Shown here piece after piece: positions 18,539 to 29,498 of a DNA stretch of 33,767 nt. The stretch's first letter is position 1, and each line of letters begins with the position of its first letter. Position numbers and translations under genes: made by a program. This stretch comes from Candidatus Magasanikiibacteriota bacterium. GTDB lineage: Bacteria; Patescibacteriota; Patescibacteriia; Magasanikbacterales; GWA2-37-8. Location of the stretch: the NCBI GenBank assembly GCA_016189025.1, contig JACPGS010000029.1, positions 79,911 to 113,677 of the forward strand, written 5' to 3'. Under the pieces are notes generated by a model. That model was not told where the DNA came from. It did no database searches and saw only the letters and a list, made by a program, of their open reading frames with translations.

Positions 18539-18766
18539 TGCGCCTGGATGGAATCGAACCATCCACCCCGTCCTTATACTAAGGTATAAATACTGCACTC
18601 GGTGAAAATATACATATGCTCGTGGGCCTGGATGGACTTGAACCATCGACTTCCACCTTATAAGGGTGGCACTCTGACCACTGAGTTACAGGCCCAAACG
18701 CACATGTCTATTTTCCCCTCGTTTGTATTTATAAGGGACGTGCTCTAACCGCTGAGCTACAGGCGC
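18539..18766 (-). tRNA. tRNA-Ile(TAT), interrupted: 5' half 18729-18766, 3' half from ~18573 to 18539, ~155-nt insert in the anticodon loop
   Basis: Joined halves give GCGCCTG TA GCTC AGCGGTTA GAGC A CGTCC CTTATAA GGACG GGGTG GATGG TTCGATT CCATC CAGGCGC A: 73 nt with all four stems perfect. Confidence 0.85.
18623..18695 (-). tRNA. tRNA-Ile(TAT), nested inside the insert of the interrupted tRNA
   Basis: GGGCCTGTAACTCAGTGGTCAGAGTGCCACCCTTATAAGGTGGAAGTCGATGGTTCAAGTCCATCCAGGCCCA: complete 73-nt cloverleaf, anticodon loop CTTATAA. Confidence 0.93.
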
Positions 18767-18857
18767 TTTAGTGTTTTGATAATATCAAAATTGCCCTAAT
18801 TTTTCAAGACAGTAAGGGTTGCCAGGAAATTTTAAGAATGGTAAACTAGGGGCGACT

Positions 18858-19385
18858 ATGAATTGGAACATCCGGTTATTTTTCGCTATTAACGCCCGGG
18901 TGGGGCGAGAGCGGTGGCTGGATGCCCTGGGCCGGGCCGGCGCCGAGTGGGTGGTATTTGCCATGCTGGCCTGGTACGGGGTCGGCGCCGCAATTTTATA
19001 TCTCCCCGACCGCCGGGCGCTGCTCACTGCCCTTATTTTTTTGGCGGCTGCCTGGACCGTGGCGTGGTTCATTAGCGTGCTGGTCGGCTTGATCGTGCGG
19101 GAGCCGCGTCCGCATCTGCCATATCCGGAAAGTCGTCTATTGTTTCAGCCCCTGATGAGCTGGAAGTCATTCCCCTCCGACCACGCCCTTTCGGCCTGGC
19201 TGATTTTTTTTATGGCGCTGGTGTTTGGTTTGCCAGCGGCCTGGGGGCTGCTCCCGCTCGCCCTGTGGGTATCGTGGGGCCGGGTATATGCCGGCGTACA
19301 TTATCCGTTTGACGTCGTGGGGGGCGCACTGGTAGCGGCACTGGCTGCCTTGGCGAGTTATTATGTAGTAGTGACAGTATTTTGA
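18858..19385 (+). CDS. PAP2-superfamily phosphatase (undecaprenyl-diphosphatase-like)
   Basis: REPRPHLPYP ... SFPSDHALSAW ... SWGRVYAGVHYPFDVVGG. Confidence 0.9.
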   Translation: MNWNIRLFFAINARVGRERWLDALGRAGAEWVVFAMLAWYGVGAAILYLPDRRALLTALIFLAAAWTVAWFISVLVGLIVREPRPHLPYPESRLLFQPLMSWKSFPSDHALSAWLIFFMALVFGLPAAWGLLPLALWVSWGRVYAGVHYPFDVVGGALVAALAALASYYVVVTVF

Positions 19386-19390
19386 ATTAT

Positions 19391-20473
19391 ATGAATATCG
19401 TGATTTTGGCGGGCGGGGTGGGGACGCGGCTGTGGCCGCTGGGGCGGCGCAACAGCCCCAAGCAGTTTTTTCCGGTAATCGGCCAAGAGCCGCTGGTCCG
19501 CGAAACTTACCGGCGTTTTCTTAAAACTTACGGCGCGTCTCGTATTTTCTTTTCGGTTACCGCCGATTTGCTTATCCCCTTGCGCAAACTTTTTCCCCGC
19601 CTGCCCGCCGCACAGTTTATTATGGAGCCGGAGCGGCGCGATACGGCGCCGGCCATGGGATACGTGGCGGCAGTTCTTTCCTTGACTATACCCGATGAGC
19701 CGCTGGTATTTGTGCCGGCAGATCATTTTGTTGCCGACCAGCAGAAGTACCTAGCCTGTTTTAAAGCGGGAGAAAAGCTGGTTAAGGAGACCGGTAAACT
19801 GGTGGATATCGGCATTACTGCCACCTTCCCCAGCACGGTTTTGGGGTACACCAAAGTCGGGGCGCTTTATAAAAAATTGAACGGCGTAGCTGTTTATCGC
19901 TTTGCCGGCCATACGGAAAAGCCCGCTGCCCGCACTGCTTTGCGTTATCTGGCAAGCGGTCAATATCTCTGGCACGGCAATTATTATATGTGGACGCCGC
20001 GGCGATTTTTGGCGGCTTTGGTTCATTACGCCCCATCACTGGGCAAAGGTTTATTAAAAATCCGCGCCCTGATTCAGGCCGGCCGGGCCGCGGCGGTGCG
20101 GCGGGAGTACGCCCGGCTGGAGCGCACCTCGTTTGATTACGCGGTAACGGAAAAAATTAAGCGGCGGGAGGTACTGATTATCCGCGGTGATTTTGGCTGG
20201 AGCGATGTGGGCGCCTGGGATTTGCTGCACGAGCAGCTGCGGCACACCGGCGATGGCGCGGGCAATGTGGTGCGCGGGCAGGTGGCGCATTGGGATACCC
20301 GCAACTGCCTGATTTACGCCCACCCCAAACGGCTGGTGGCGGCGGTGGGGCTCGCGGACACGGTAGTGATTGATACTAATGATGCGGTGCTGGTCTGCCC
20401 CAAAGACCGGGCGCAGGATGTGAAAAAACTTTTCCCGCTGCTGGAGCAGAAGAAGCTGGCGAAGTACTTGTAA
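19391..20473 (+). CDS. Mannose-1-phosphate guanylyltransferase
   Basis: NIVILAGGVGTRLWPLGRRNSPKQFFPVIG ... FVPADHFV ... FGWSDVGAWD. Confidence 0.93.
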   Translation: MNIVILAGGVGTRLWPLGRRNSPKQFFPVIGQEPLVRETYRRFLKTYGASRIFFSVTADLLIPLRKLFPRLPAAQFIMEPERRDTAPAMGYVAAVLSLTIPDEPLVFVPADHFVADQQKYLACFKAGEKLVKETGKLVDIGITATFPSTVLGYTKVGALYKKLNGVAVYRFAGHTEKPAARTALRYLASGQYLWHGNYYMWTPRRFLAALVHYAPSLGKGLLKIRALIQAGRAAAVRREYARLERTSFDYAVTEKIKRREVLIIRGDFGWSDVGAWDLLHEQLRHTGDGAGNVVRGQVAHWDTRNCLIYAHPKRLVAAVGLADTVVIDTNDAVLVCPKDRAQDVKKLFPLLEQKKLAKYL

Positions 20474-20495
20474 AAATCCAAAGTTAGGTTAAATT

Positions 20496-21362
20496 ATGTC
20501 TTTTAATCAAAGAGTTCTCCTGATTTGTCTTTTGGTCATCGTCGGCGCTGCCGGGTTTTGGTGGTGGTATCGGGAGCGCTCCCGGCCCCAGCCCGCTCCT
20601 CTCCCGCCGCGCCCCGAAGTGCCGCTTACCATTATCCCGGGCTGGAATTTGCGCCAGATTGCTAATTATCTGGTGACTCAAGGATTTGCTTCTAGCACCG
20701 GGCAGGTATTTGCCTGGACTGGCGAGCCAGCCCGGTGGCGCGTACCAGCGCTAGCGCCTATTGCTGCTTCTGGCACTCCGGATACTCTGTTAGTTTGGGC
20801 CGACAAGCCATCGCGAGTAAGTTGGGAGGGGTACTTAGCTCCCCAGACGATCCGGGTTTATGCTGACGCGTCTTTGGCTTCGGTATTAGAAAAATTTATC
20901 CGCGAGCGCCAGCGCGAACTGGTTGAGCAATGGCAAGCCAGGCGCGAGATAGCGGCAGGGGCGGAAGGCTTTAATCGTTCCTGGCATGAAATTTTGACGA
21001 TAGCTAGTCTGATTGAAAAAGAGGCGAAGTTTGAGGCGGATCGCGCGCCGGTGGCGGATATTCTGTGGCGTCGCTACCAGCGTAACTGGGCGCTGCAGGT
21101 GGACTCATCCGTCCACTATGCCGTCAATAAAATCGGCACCGTATTCACCACCGCGCGCGACCGGCAAGTCGCCTCTCCCTGGAACACTTATCGCTACCCC
21201 GGCCTGCCGCCCGGCCCCATTAGCAACCCGGGTTTAGCCTCTATCAAAGCCGTGTTGAATCCCCAGCCGAATAATTACTGGTATTGGTTAAGCGGCCGGG
21301 ATGGCAAAATTTATTACGCCCGCACGCTCCCGGAGCATAATCAGAATAAAAAGTATTTGTGA
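20496..21362 (+). CDS. mltG: Endolytic transglycosylase MltG (YceG-like)
   Basis: N-terminal TM; ILTIASLIEKEAKFEADRAPVADILWRRYQRNWALQVDSSVHYA ... SPWNTYRYPGLPPGPISNPGLASIKAVLNP. Confidence 0.93.
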   Translation: MSFNQRVLLICLLVIVGAAGFWWWYRERSRPQPAPLPPRPEVPLTIIPGWNLRQIANYLVTQGFASSTGQVFAWTGEPARWRVPALAPIAASGTPDTLLVWADKPSRVSWEGYLAPQTIRVYADASLASVLEKFIRERQRELVEQWQARREIAAGAEGFNRSWHEILTIASLIEKEAKFEADRAPVADILWRRYQRNWALQVDSSVHYAVNKIGTVFTTARDRQVASPWNTYRYPGLPPGPISNPGLASIKAVLNPQPNNYWYWLSGRDGKIYYARTLPEHNQNKKYL

Positions 21363-21363
21363 T

Positions 21364-22533
21364 GTGTTAACTTCTGATTTTGATTACCATCTTCCTCCCG
21401 AGCTGATCGCCCAGATCCCGGCCGAGCCGCGGGATGGGGCGCGGCTGATGGTGGTTGACCGCGCTAAGCAGACGCGGCAGCACCGGCATTTTTTTGAATT
21501 GGGAGAGTATTTGCGCGCCGGGGATTTGCTGGTGTGGAACAATTCCAAGGTATTCCGGGCGCGTTTATTTGGCAAGTTGATGTTAGATGCGGAGAGCGAT
21601 GATATTGATGACGCTCAAGAGGTAAAGCGTCATCCCACGGGTAAAATTTTGCCAGTGCGCACCGTTGAAGTATTATTAGCGCGGCCGCTGGAGAACAAAC
21701 ATGTCTGGAAAGTGCTGGCCAAACCGGCGCGTCGTCTGCGGCTGGGGATGAAGATAAAGTTTGCCGATGATCTGGTCGGCGAAATTTTATTAAAGGCAGA
21801 CGACGGCACGGTATTGCTGCAGTTTGCCGATGACGATTTGGTAGTCAGGGCGAAGGCGAATAAGTATGGTGAGGTGCCGACGCCGCCGTATATCGATATT
21901 GATCATTCACGCCTGATGGGCGCTGAATTAGCCGAGCGCTACCAAACCGTCTATGCCAAACACGAAGGCTCGGTAGCAGCGCCCACTGCCGGATTTCATT
22001 TTACGCCTGCTTTGATTGAAAAATTAACGGGGCAGGGCGTACAGTTTGCTGAAGTAACGCTCCACGTGGGGCTTGGCACTTTCCAGCCGGTAAAAACCGA
22101 GCGGGTGGAGGATCATGTGATGCACAGCGAATGGGCGGAGCTCTCGGCCAAGAACGCGGATTTGATAAACGCGGCCAAAGCCGAAGGGCGCAGAGTGGTG
22201 GCTGTTGGGACGACGACGGTGAGAACGCTCGAGGGGATCGCGCGAGCGTGGACTTCAGACCTCGGACTTCAGACTTCCAATACGACTCCAGACCGAAGTC
22301 CGAAGACCGAAGTCCGTCCGTTCGACGGCGACATAAATATTTTTATCACCCCTGGCTTCCAATTCCAAATCGTTGACGCGCTGATTACCAATTTTCATCT
22401 GCCGAAGTCTACTTTGCTTATGTTAGTATCCGCATTTGCCGGTGATACCAAGTTTATGTTAGAGTGTTACCAGGAAGCGATTAGGCAAGGGTATAGATTC
22501 TACAGTTTTGGTGACGCCATGCTCATACAGTGA
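21364..22533 (+). CDS. queA: tRNA preQ1(34) S-adenosylmethionine ribosyltransferase-isomerase (likely GTG start)
   Basis: DFDYHLPPELIAQIPAEPRDGARLMVVDR ... SVAAPTAGFHFTPALIEKL ... LHVGLGTFQPVK ... VGTTTVRTLE ... ITNFHLPKSTLLMLVSAFAG ... YSFGDAMLI. Confidence 0.95.
   Translation: MLTSDFDYHLPPELIAQIPAEPRDGARLMVVDRAKQTRQHRHFFELGEYLRAGDLLVWNNSKVFRARLFGKLMLDAESDDIDDAQEVKRHPTGKILPVRTVEVLLARPLENKHVWKVLAKPARRLRLGMKIKFADDLVGEILLKADDGTVLLQFADDDLVVRAKANKYGEVPTPPYIDIDHSRLMGAELAERYQTVYAKHEGSVAAPTAGFHFTPALIEKLTGQGVQFAEVTLHVGLGTFQPVKTERVEDHVMHSEWAELSAKNADLINAAKAEGRRVVAVGTTTVRTLEGIARAWTSDLGLQTSNTTPDRSPKTEVRPFDGDINIFITPGFQFQIVDALITNFHLPKSTLLMLVSAFAGDTKFMLECYQEAIRQGYRFYSFGDAMLIQ
22250..22320. repeat. In-frame palindromic/tandem repeat insertion within queA
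   Basis: GACTTCAGACCTCGGACTTCAGACTTCC...GACCGAAGTCCGAAGACCGAAGTCCGTCC. Confidence 0.7.
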
Positions 22534-22593
22534 AGCGAGATCCTTCGGTCGCTGCGACGACCTCAGGATGATTGGGGTCGCGTGACCCCAATC

Positions 22594-22623
22594 AGTTTTG
22601 GGGATGCGATGTTAATTATTTAG
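22594..22623 (+). pseudogene. Displaced fossil of a queA 3' end
   Basis: AGTTTTGGGGATGCGATGTTAATTATTTAG = SFGDAMLII*, repeating the queA C-terminus YSFGDAMLIQ* ~60 bp downstream of the stop. Confidence 0.7.
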
Positions 22624-22876
22624 CTTGGGCAAGATTATTTTTTCAGCTTGGTCAGTTTCGTTTTTTAGGCAAGAATTTTAGCCTCGTTTCTATTATAGTA
22701 GAAACTGATTTTGTCAATATCCGCCACTAAGGTTTATCCCCAGCAAGGGGTTGAAACGCAGAGAGAGAGAGAGTAATAGAGGAATGTTTACGTTGGTTCA
22801 TTTTTTATGAGAAAAAGAGATATTTTAGCCATCGGTCTTTCCGGGGTAGCGGAAGGGTGGAGTAAATCAAAGTTAT

Positions 22877-23353
22877 ATGGAACCTAATTTTAGGGCGGTT
22901 TATTTTAAGGTTTTTGTTATTGTAGTTGGAGTGGCGGTAGCAGCTGTTGTTATTAAGTGGGGGAAAGCAGCGCCGCGCCCAACAACTCCAGGGCGTTCCG
23001 TCGACGCTGCCGCACCGAATAAACAAATGGAATCTCTAACTTCTAATATTCAAACGTTAATTGATAAAAGTGTAGTTACCAATACTAAGAACAGAGTGAT
23101 TCCTCTTGCTGAAGACAGACCGGGATTTCAACGCGACCTCATTGGTAAATCAATTTCCCAAATCCAGAAAGATTATGGCTCTCCAAGTTTTCTTTGCCGG
23201 ATCAGTTGGTTGAATAAAGAACTGTGGGCAGTTAATATTGGTGTTGATGAGGCAACGGGACTATATTTATCCTTCAAGGATGGAAAGGTATATAATGCTC
23301 ACGTTGATGAATATAATGGTTATGCTGATTGTGATACACTTTATAATGACTAA
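22877..23353 (+). CDS. Hypothetical membrane-anchored protein
   Basis: N-terminal TM VFVIVVGVAVAAVVIKW; no family recognised. Confidence 0.65.
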   Translation: MEPNFRAVYFKVFVIVVGVAVAAVVIKWGKAAPRPTTPGRSVDAAAPNKQMESLTSNIQTLIDKSVVTNTKNRVIPLAEDRPGFQRDLIGKSISQIQKDYGSPSFLCRISWLNKELWAVNIGVDEATGLYLSFKDGKVYNAHVDEYNGYADCDTLYND

Positions 23354-23386
23354 AATGACTTAAATTCAAGTTATGCTCAACTAAAA

Positions 23387-23408
23387 AGACGCCCCACGGG
23401 GCGTCTCT
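23387..23408. terminator. Terminator hairpin
   Basis: AGACGCCCCACGGGGCGTCT downstream of the hypothetical gene and of rplK on the opposite strand. Confidence 0.65.
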
Positions 23409-23446
23409 GCGTTTTTATCTGCGTTATCTATAGCGAAGTAGCTGCG

Positions 23447-23872
23447 TTACCCTTCAATCGTCACCCCCATCTGTCGCGCCGTCCCCTCCACCATCCGCAT
23501 CGCCGCCTCAACATCGTTAGCGTTCAAGTCCGGCATTTTCTTCTCGGCAATGGCGCGCACCTGGGCTTTGGTGATTTTGCCCACCTTTTCCTGGAGCGGT
23601 TTGCCGGAGCCTTTCGGGATGCCGGCGGTTTTTTTAATCAGTTCCGCCACCGGCGGCGTTTTCATAATGAAAGAGAAACTGCGGTCTTCGTAAACCGAAA
23701 TCACCACCGGCACCACCTCGCCTTTTTTGTCCTGGGTTTTGTCGTTGAAATCTTTAACGAAAGCGCCGATATTAACGCCGTGCTGGCCGAGCGCCGGGCC
23801 GATCGGGGGGGCGGGGGTAGCGGTGCCGCCGGGGATTTGCAGTTTGATTTGGGTGATCAGTTTTTTGGCCAT
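23447..23872 (-). CDS. rplK: 50S ribosomal protein L11
   Basis: [42 protein letters not shown]. Confidence 0.97.
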   Translation of the reverse strand: MAKKLITQIKLQIPGGTATPAPPIGPALGQHGVNIGAFVKDFNDKTQDKKGEVVPVVISVYEDRSFSFIMKTPPVAELIKKTAGIPKGSGKPLQEKVGKITKAQVRAIAEKKMPDLNANDVEAAMRMVEGTARQMGVTIEG

Positions 23873-23920
23873 ATTTGATAGAGATCCTTCGCTGACGCTC
23901 AGGATGACAGTATTGAAAGT

Positions 23921-24469
23921 TTAAATTTTCTTCACTTGAAGCGCATCCAGCTCCACCGGCGTTTCGCGGCCGAACATGGAAACCAGCACTTTAATGCGGC
24001 CGCGCTCATGATCCACAAAACTCACCTTGCCTTCAAAGTTTTTGAACGGCCCGTCAATAATGCGCACCACGTCGTTGACGTCAAAATCAATCTTATGCTG
24101 CACCGCGGCGCCGCCGGCCAGGCGCTTAATCAGGGCGTCCACCTCTTTTTGGTCAATCGGCGTCGGCGTAGTGCCGCTGCCCACAAAGCCGGTAACGTTC
24201 GGGGTGTTGCGCACCACGTACCAGGAGTCGTCGGTTACAATCATCTCCACCAGAATATAGCCGGGAAAAATTTTTTCCTCCACCTCCACCCGCTTGCCGC
24301 TTTTTATTTTGATGCGTTTTTCTTTGGGCACCAGCACCTGGAAAATTTTGTCCTGCATGTCAAACGACTGAATGCGCTGGTCCAGATTGCGCTTCACGTT
24401 GTCCTCGTAGCCGCTGTAGGTATGCAGCACGTACCAGCGCCGGCCCAAATTAGATATTTGTTTAGCCAT
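23921..24469 (-). CDS. nusG: Transcription termination/antitermination factor NusG
   Basis: RWYVLHTYSGYEDNVKRNL ... FPGYILVEM ... VRNTPNVTGFVG ... VRIIDGPFKNFEGKV KOW. Confidence 0.97.
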   Translation of the reverse strand: MAKQISNLGRRWYVLHTYSGYEDNVKRNLDQRIQSFDMQDKIFQVLVPKEKRIKIKSGKRVEVEEKIFPGYILVEMIVTDDSWYVVRNTPNVTGFVGSGTTPTPIDQKEVDALIKRLAGGAAVQHKIDFDVNDVVRIIDGPFKNFEGKVSFVDHERGRIKVLVSMFGRETPVELDALQVKKI

Positions 24470-24483
24470 ATATTTACCGAACC

Positions 24484-24678
24484 TTACCGGGCAATTAGCT
24501 GCTCAATCCCCAAATTAAATACATAATCCAGCACCGCAAAGAACAAAGCCAGCGCCAGCGACAAGCCGATTACCAGCAGGCTGTAGTTAATGGTCTGCTG
24601 TTTGGTGGGCCAGGTAACCTTGTGCATTTCCTGGTATGAGCCCAGGAGGTAGTTTTTGACGTCGGTTAAGATATTCAT
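24484..24678 (-). CDS. secE: Preprotein translocase subunit SecE
   Basis: YQEMHKVTWPTKQQTINYSLLVIGLSLALALFFAVLDYVFNLGIEQL. Confidence 0.92.
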   Translation of the reverse strand: MNILTDVKNYLLGSYQEMHKVTWPTKQQTINYSLLVIGLSLALALFFAVLDYVFNLGIEQLIAR

Positions 24679-24770
24679 AATGGTTTATTAGAAGCCCGCG
24701 AATCCCGACTAAGTCGGGAAGCGGGCAAGTAAAAATTAATATGTCGGCGGAGCCGACTCCGCTACTAAAA

Positions 24771-24820
24771 AACCCGCCCTGATACCCTGCTCGCCTTAGG
24801 CGAGCAGGGTCGGGTTTATA
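24771..24820. terminator. Strong terminator hairpin
   Basis: CCCTGCTCGCCTTAGGCGAGCAGGG nested within AACCCG...CGGGTT. Confidence 0.7.
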
Positions 24821-24897
24821 AAACAGCCGTTGCGGGCCGTTGTGAATATATCATAAAGGAAAGGCCGCCGCATGTCAAGGTTATGGTTGTGGATAGG

Positions 24898-27156
<2,259 letters not shown>

Positions 27157-27173
27157 TTAAGGAGAGAGAATTA

Positions 27174-27296
27174 CAGGACTTTCGCGTTTGAGCGCAGTTC
27201 TAGGCGCTCGCGAGGAGCGGAATAAGCTGTATACAAATATACAGCGTTGAGCACCGAAGCGAGCAACGACGAAATGTGCCAAACGCGAAAGTCCTA
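27174..27296. repeat. MITE-like palindromic element, copy 2 (upstream of gyrB)
   Basis: AGGACTTTCGCGTTTG...CAAACGCGAAAGTCCT 16-bp perfect inverted ends; inner hairpin GCTGTATA-CAAA-TATACAGC; flanked by AATTA (27169-27173) and AATTA (27297-27301). Confidence 0.75.
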
Positions 27297-27417
27297 AATT
27301 AAACAACGGCTATATTTTAACACAGCTGACCCGCTTCGGCAAGGGCATTAAGAGGGGCAGCGGAGGGCGCTTATCCTTTGTCAGCCGCCCCCTTAGTAGG
27401 GTATACTATATGATATT

Positions 27418-28347
27418 ATGGCTGCTTTATTCCGCAGGACCGGGGCGGCAAAACCACCGCCCTCTCGGCCCCCCGATTATCATCAGTATCGCGACCCCAC
27501 CGGCACGCTTTCCGGCCGCGAGCTGGGGCTGGCGTTATGGTTTGTTAAACATCGGGCGTTGCTGTATCGCCTGGGGTTTTGGCTGTTAGTGGCAGTCAGC
27601 GTGGCCAGCTGGGGGTATAGCTTGGTTCGTTTTGGCAGCTACCTGGCGCAGTACCCGCGTCATCAGCAGCTGCAGCGCGAGCTGGCGCAATTCCCCAACT
27701 ACCTGCCCCTTCATGCCGTGTATGCGCCGGCGGCTCTGGAGATCAGGTCGGTTAAACTGCTGCCCGGGGGACGCACTACTTTCGACGCAGCCGCCGAAGC
27801 AATCAACCCCAATGAGCGCTGGCTGGCCGTAGCGCGTTATCACTTTGTAATCGGCGGGGCGGAAACCGAGCCGCAGGAAGAAACTGTCCTCCCGGGGCGC
27901 CGCCAGCTTTTAGTACAATACGGCATCGCCGCCGCGCCGGCCGGAGGTTTTACCGTTGTGATCGACGAAGTGCGCTGGCGGCGTCTTTCCCCGCGCGATT
28001 TTCCCAATCTGCCAGCCTGGCAGGACGAGCGGCTGCGTTTTGCGGTGGCGGAGGTTAATATCCGCCCCGGCGGTACCGCGCCCGATTCCCCTTTGGGAAC
28101 GGCAATTCAGTTTAAGCTAATTAATCAGAGCGCTTTCAGCTATCGCGCGCCGCGCTTTACCGTCGGGCTCTATGCCGGGTCGGCGTTAGTGGCGGTGATG
28201 CCATTGGAATTGGAATCATTCCCCTCTTTGGCAGGGCGGGAGATTGACCAGCGCAGTTTTGCGCCGCCGCTTACGGCCGAAGCCGTGGAGATTTTTCCCC
28301 GTTTTAACGTTTACGATCCGGCGGTTTATTTGCCTCCGTCGACCTAA
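27418..28347 (+). CDS. Hypothetical membrane protein
   Basis: ORF with one N-terminal TM (ALLYRLGFWLLVAVSVASWGYSLV), directly followed by rodA/ftsW. Confidence 0.75.
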   Translation: MAALFRRTGAAKPPPSRPPDYHQYRDPTGTLSGRELGLALWFVKHRALLYRLGFWLLVAVSVASWGYSLVRFGSYLAQYPRHQQLQRELAQFPNYLPLHAVYAPAALEIRSVKLLPGGRTTFDAAAEAINPNERWLAVARYHFVIGGAETEPQEETVLPGRRQLLVQYGIAAAPAGGFTVVIDEVRWRRLSPRDFPNLPAWQDERLRFAVAEVNIRPGGTAPDSPLGTAIQFKLINQSAFSYRAPRFTVGLYAGSALVAVMPLELESFPSLAGREIDQRSFAPPLTAEAVEIFPRFNVYDPAVYLPPST

Positions 28348-28363
28348 TCTCGTTTAACGCCTC

Positions 28364-29455
28364 ATGACCGGATTGCAAAAATTTTCTCCCCGTAGTTTTG
28401 ACTGGGTGCTTTTCGGCAGCGCTCTGTTGCTTTCCATTTTGGGGGCGGCGGCGATTTATAGCGTTGATTTATCGCGGGGCGGCCCTTTGGTGCTGTTTCG
28501 CCGGCAGCTTTTGTCGTTGGGGGTGGGGTTGTTATTGTTTTTTCTCGCCAGCTTGCCGCATTTCAGCTGGTATCGCTCGGCCGCAAAATCGCTCTACGGG
28601 GTTAGTATCCTGCTATTGGGAGCGGTGCTCTGGTATGGCACCACTATCCGCGGCACGCGAGGCTGGTTTGTGGCCGCTGGGTTTTCTTTTCAGCCGGTGG
28701 AGCTGGCGAAGGCCGGTTTAATTCTGATGCTGGCATCAGTGGTGTATCACTTCGGCCGGCGGTTTGACCGGCTGTTATTTCTGGCGGGAACCGGGGTGCT
28801 CACTGTTTTGCCGATGGCCTTAATTTTAGCGCAGCCGGACCTTGGTTCGGCCTCAATTTTTATATTGCTGTGGTTCGGCATCATGCTGCTGTTGCGCGCC
28901 CCTTTCCGTTATCTGGCAATTTGTTTAGGCGGCGCGGTAGCGGCGGCGGCCGTCGGCTGGTTTTTATTGCAGCCTTATCAGCAAGATCGGTTACGGACGT
29001 TTTTAAATCCGGAACGCGATCCCTTGGGCGCCGGTTACAATCGTACCGAGGCCCTGATTGCCGTGGGGGCGGGGCAACTGTGGGGGCGGGGGTTGGGCTA
29101 CGGTTCGCAGTCGCAGCTGCGGTTTTTGCCCGAAGCGCAGACCGATTTTATTTTTTCCGTCATCGGCGAGGAGCTGGGTTTTGTTGGGGTAGCGGTGTTG
29201 TTTGGTTTGTTTGCGGTAATCTTCATCCGTCTGGGGAAACTTTTGCCGCGCGCGCCCGATGATTTTGTCGCCGTTGGTATCAGCGGGATTATTTTGTTGT
29301 TGGCAGTGCAGCTGTTTCTTAACGTTGGTGCCAATCTGGGCCTGTTGCCGATTACCGGGGTTACCTTGCCTTTTGTCAGCTACGGCGGGTCGTCGCTGGT
29401 CATTAATTTTTGGCTGTTAGGGATTGCCGAGAGCATGGTGGAGAAGCGGTATTGA
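28364..29455 (+). CDS. RodA/FtsW/SpoVE-family cell-shape/division protein
   Basis: Multi-TM; GTRGWF, FQPVELAKAGLILMLA, QPDLGSASIF, NPERDPLGAGYN, QTDFIFSVIGEELGF, GLLPITGVTLPFVSYGGSSL. Confidence 0.95.
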   Translation: MTGLQKFSPRSFDWVLFGSALLLSILGAAAIYSVDLSRGGPLVLFRRQLLSLGVGLLLFFLASLPHFSWYRSAAKSLYGVSILLLGAVLWYGTTIRGTRGWFVAAGFSFQPVELAKAGLILMLASVVYHFGRRFDRLLFLAGTGVLTVLPMALILAQPDLGSASIFILLWFGIMLLLRAPFRYLAICLGGAVAAAAVGWFLLQPYQQDRLRTFLNPERDPLGAGYNRTEALIAVGAGQLWGRGLGYGSQSQLRFLPEAQTDFIFSVIGEELGFVGVAVLFGLFAVIFIRLGKLLPRAPDDFVAVGISGIILLLAVQLFLNVGANLGLLPITGVTLPFVSYGGSSLVINFWLLGIAESMVEKRY

Positions 29456-29464
29456 CGGAGCAAG

Positions 29465-29495
29465 AAAATCGCCCTCCGGAGCGGGGGCGATTTTG
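29465..29495. terminator. Bidirectional terminator hairpin
   Basis: AAAATCGCCC...GGGGCGATTTT between convergent genes. Confidence 0.7.
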
Positions 29496-29498
29496 TTT

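Noticed and set aside
18513-18646. ORF extensions through the tRNA region (18359..18646, N-terminus of 17880..18566)
   Set aside because: They translate the tRNA-Ile 3' half; the real start is likely MPTIQH at 18512.
18574-18728. Group I intron as the explanation of the tRNA insert
   Set aside because: After removing the inner 73-nt tRNA only ~80 nt remain, too little for a catalytic core, and no P/Q/R/S elements were recognised.
22760-22775. GAGAGAGAGAGA microsatellite
   Set aside because: Short simple repeat with no further context.
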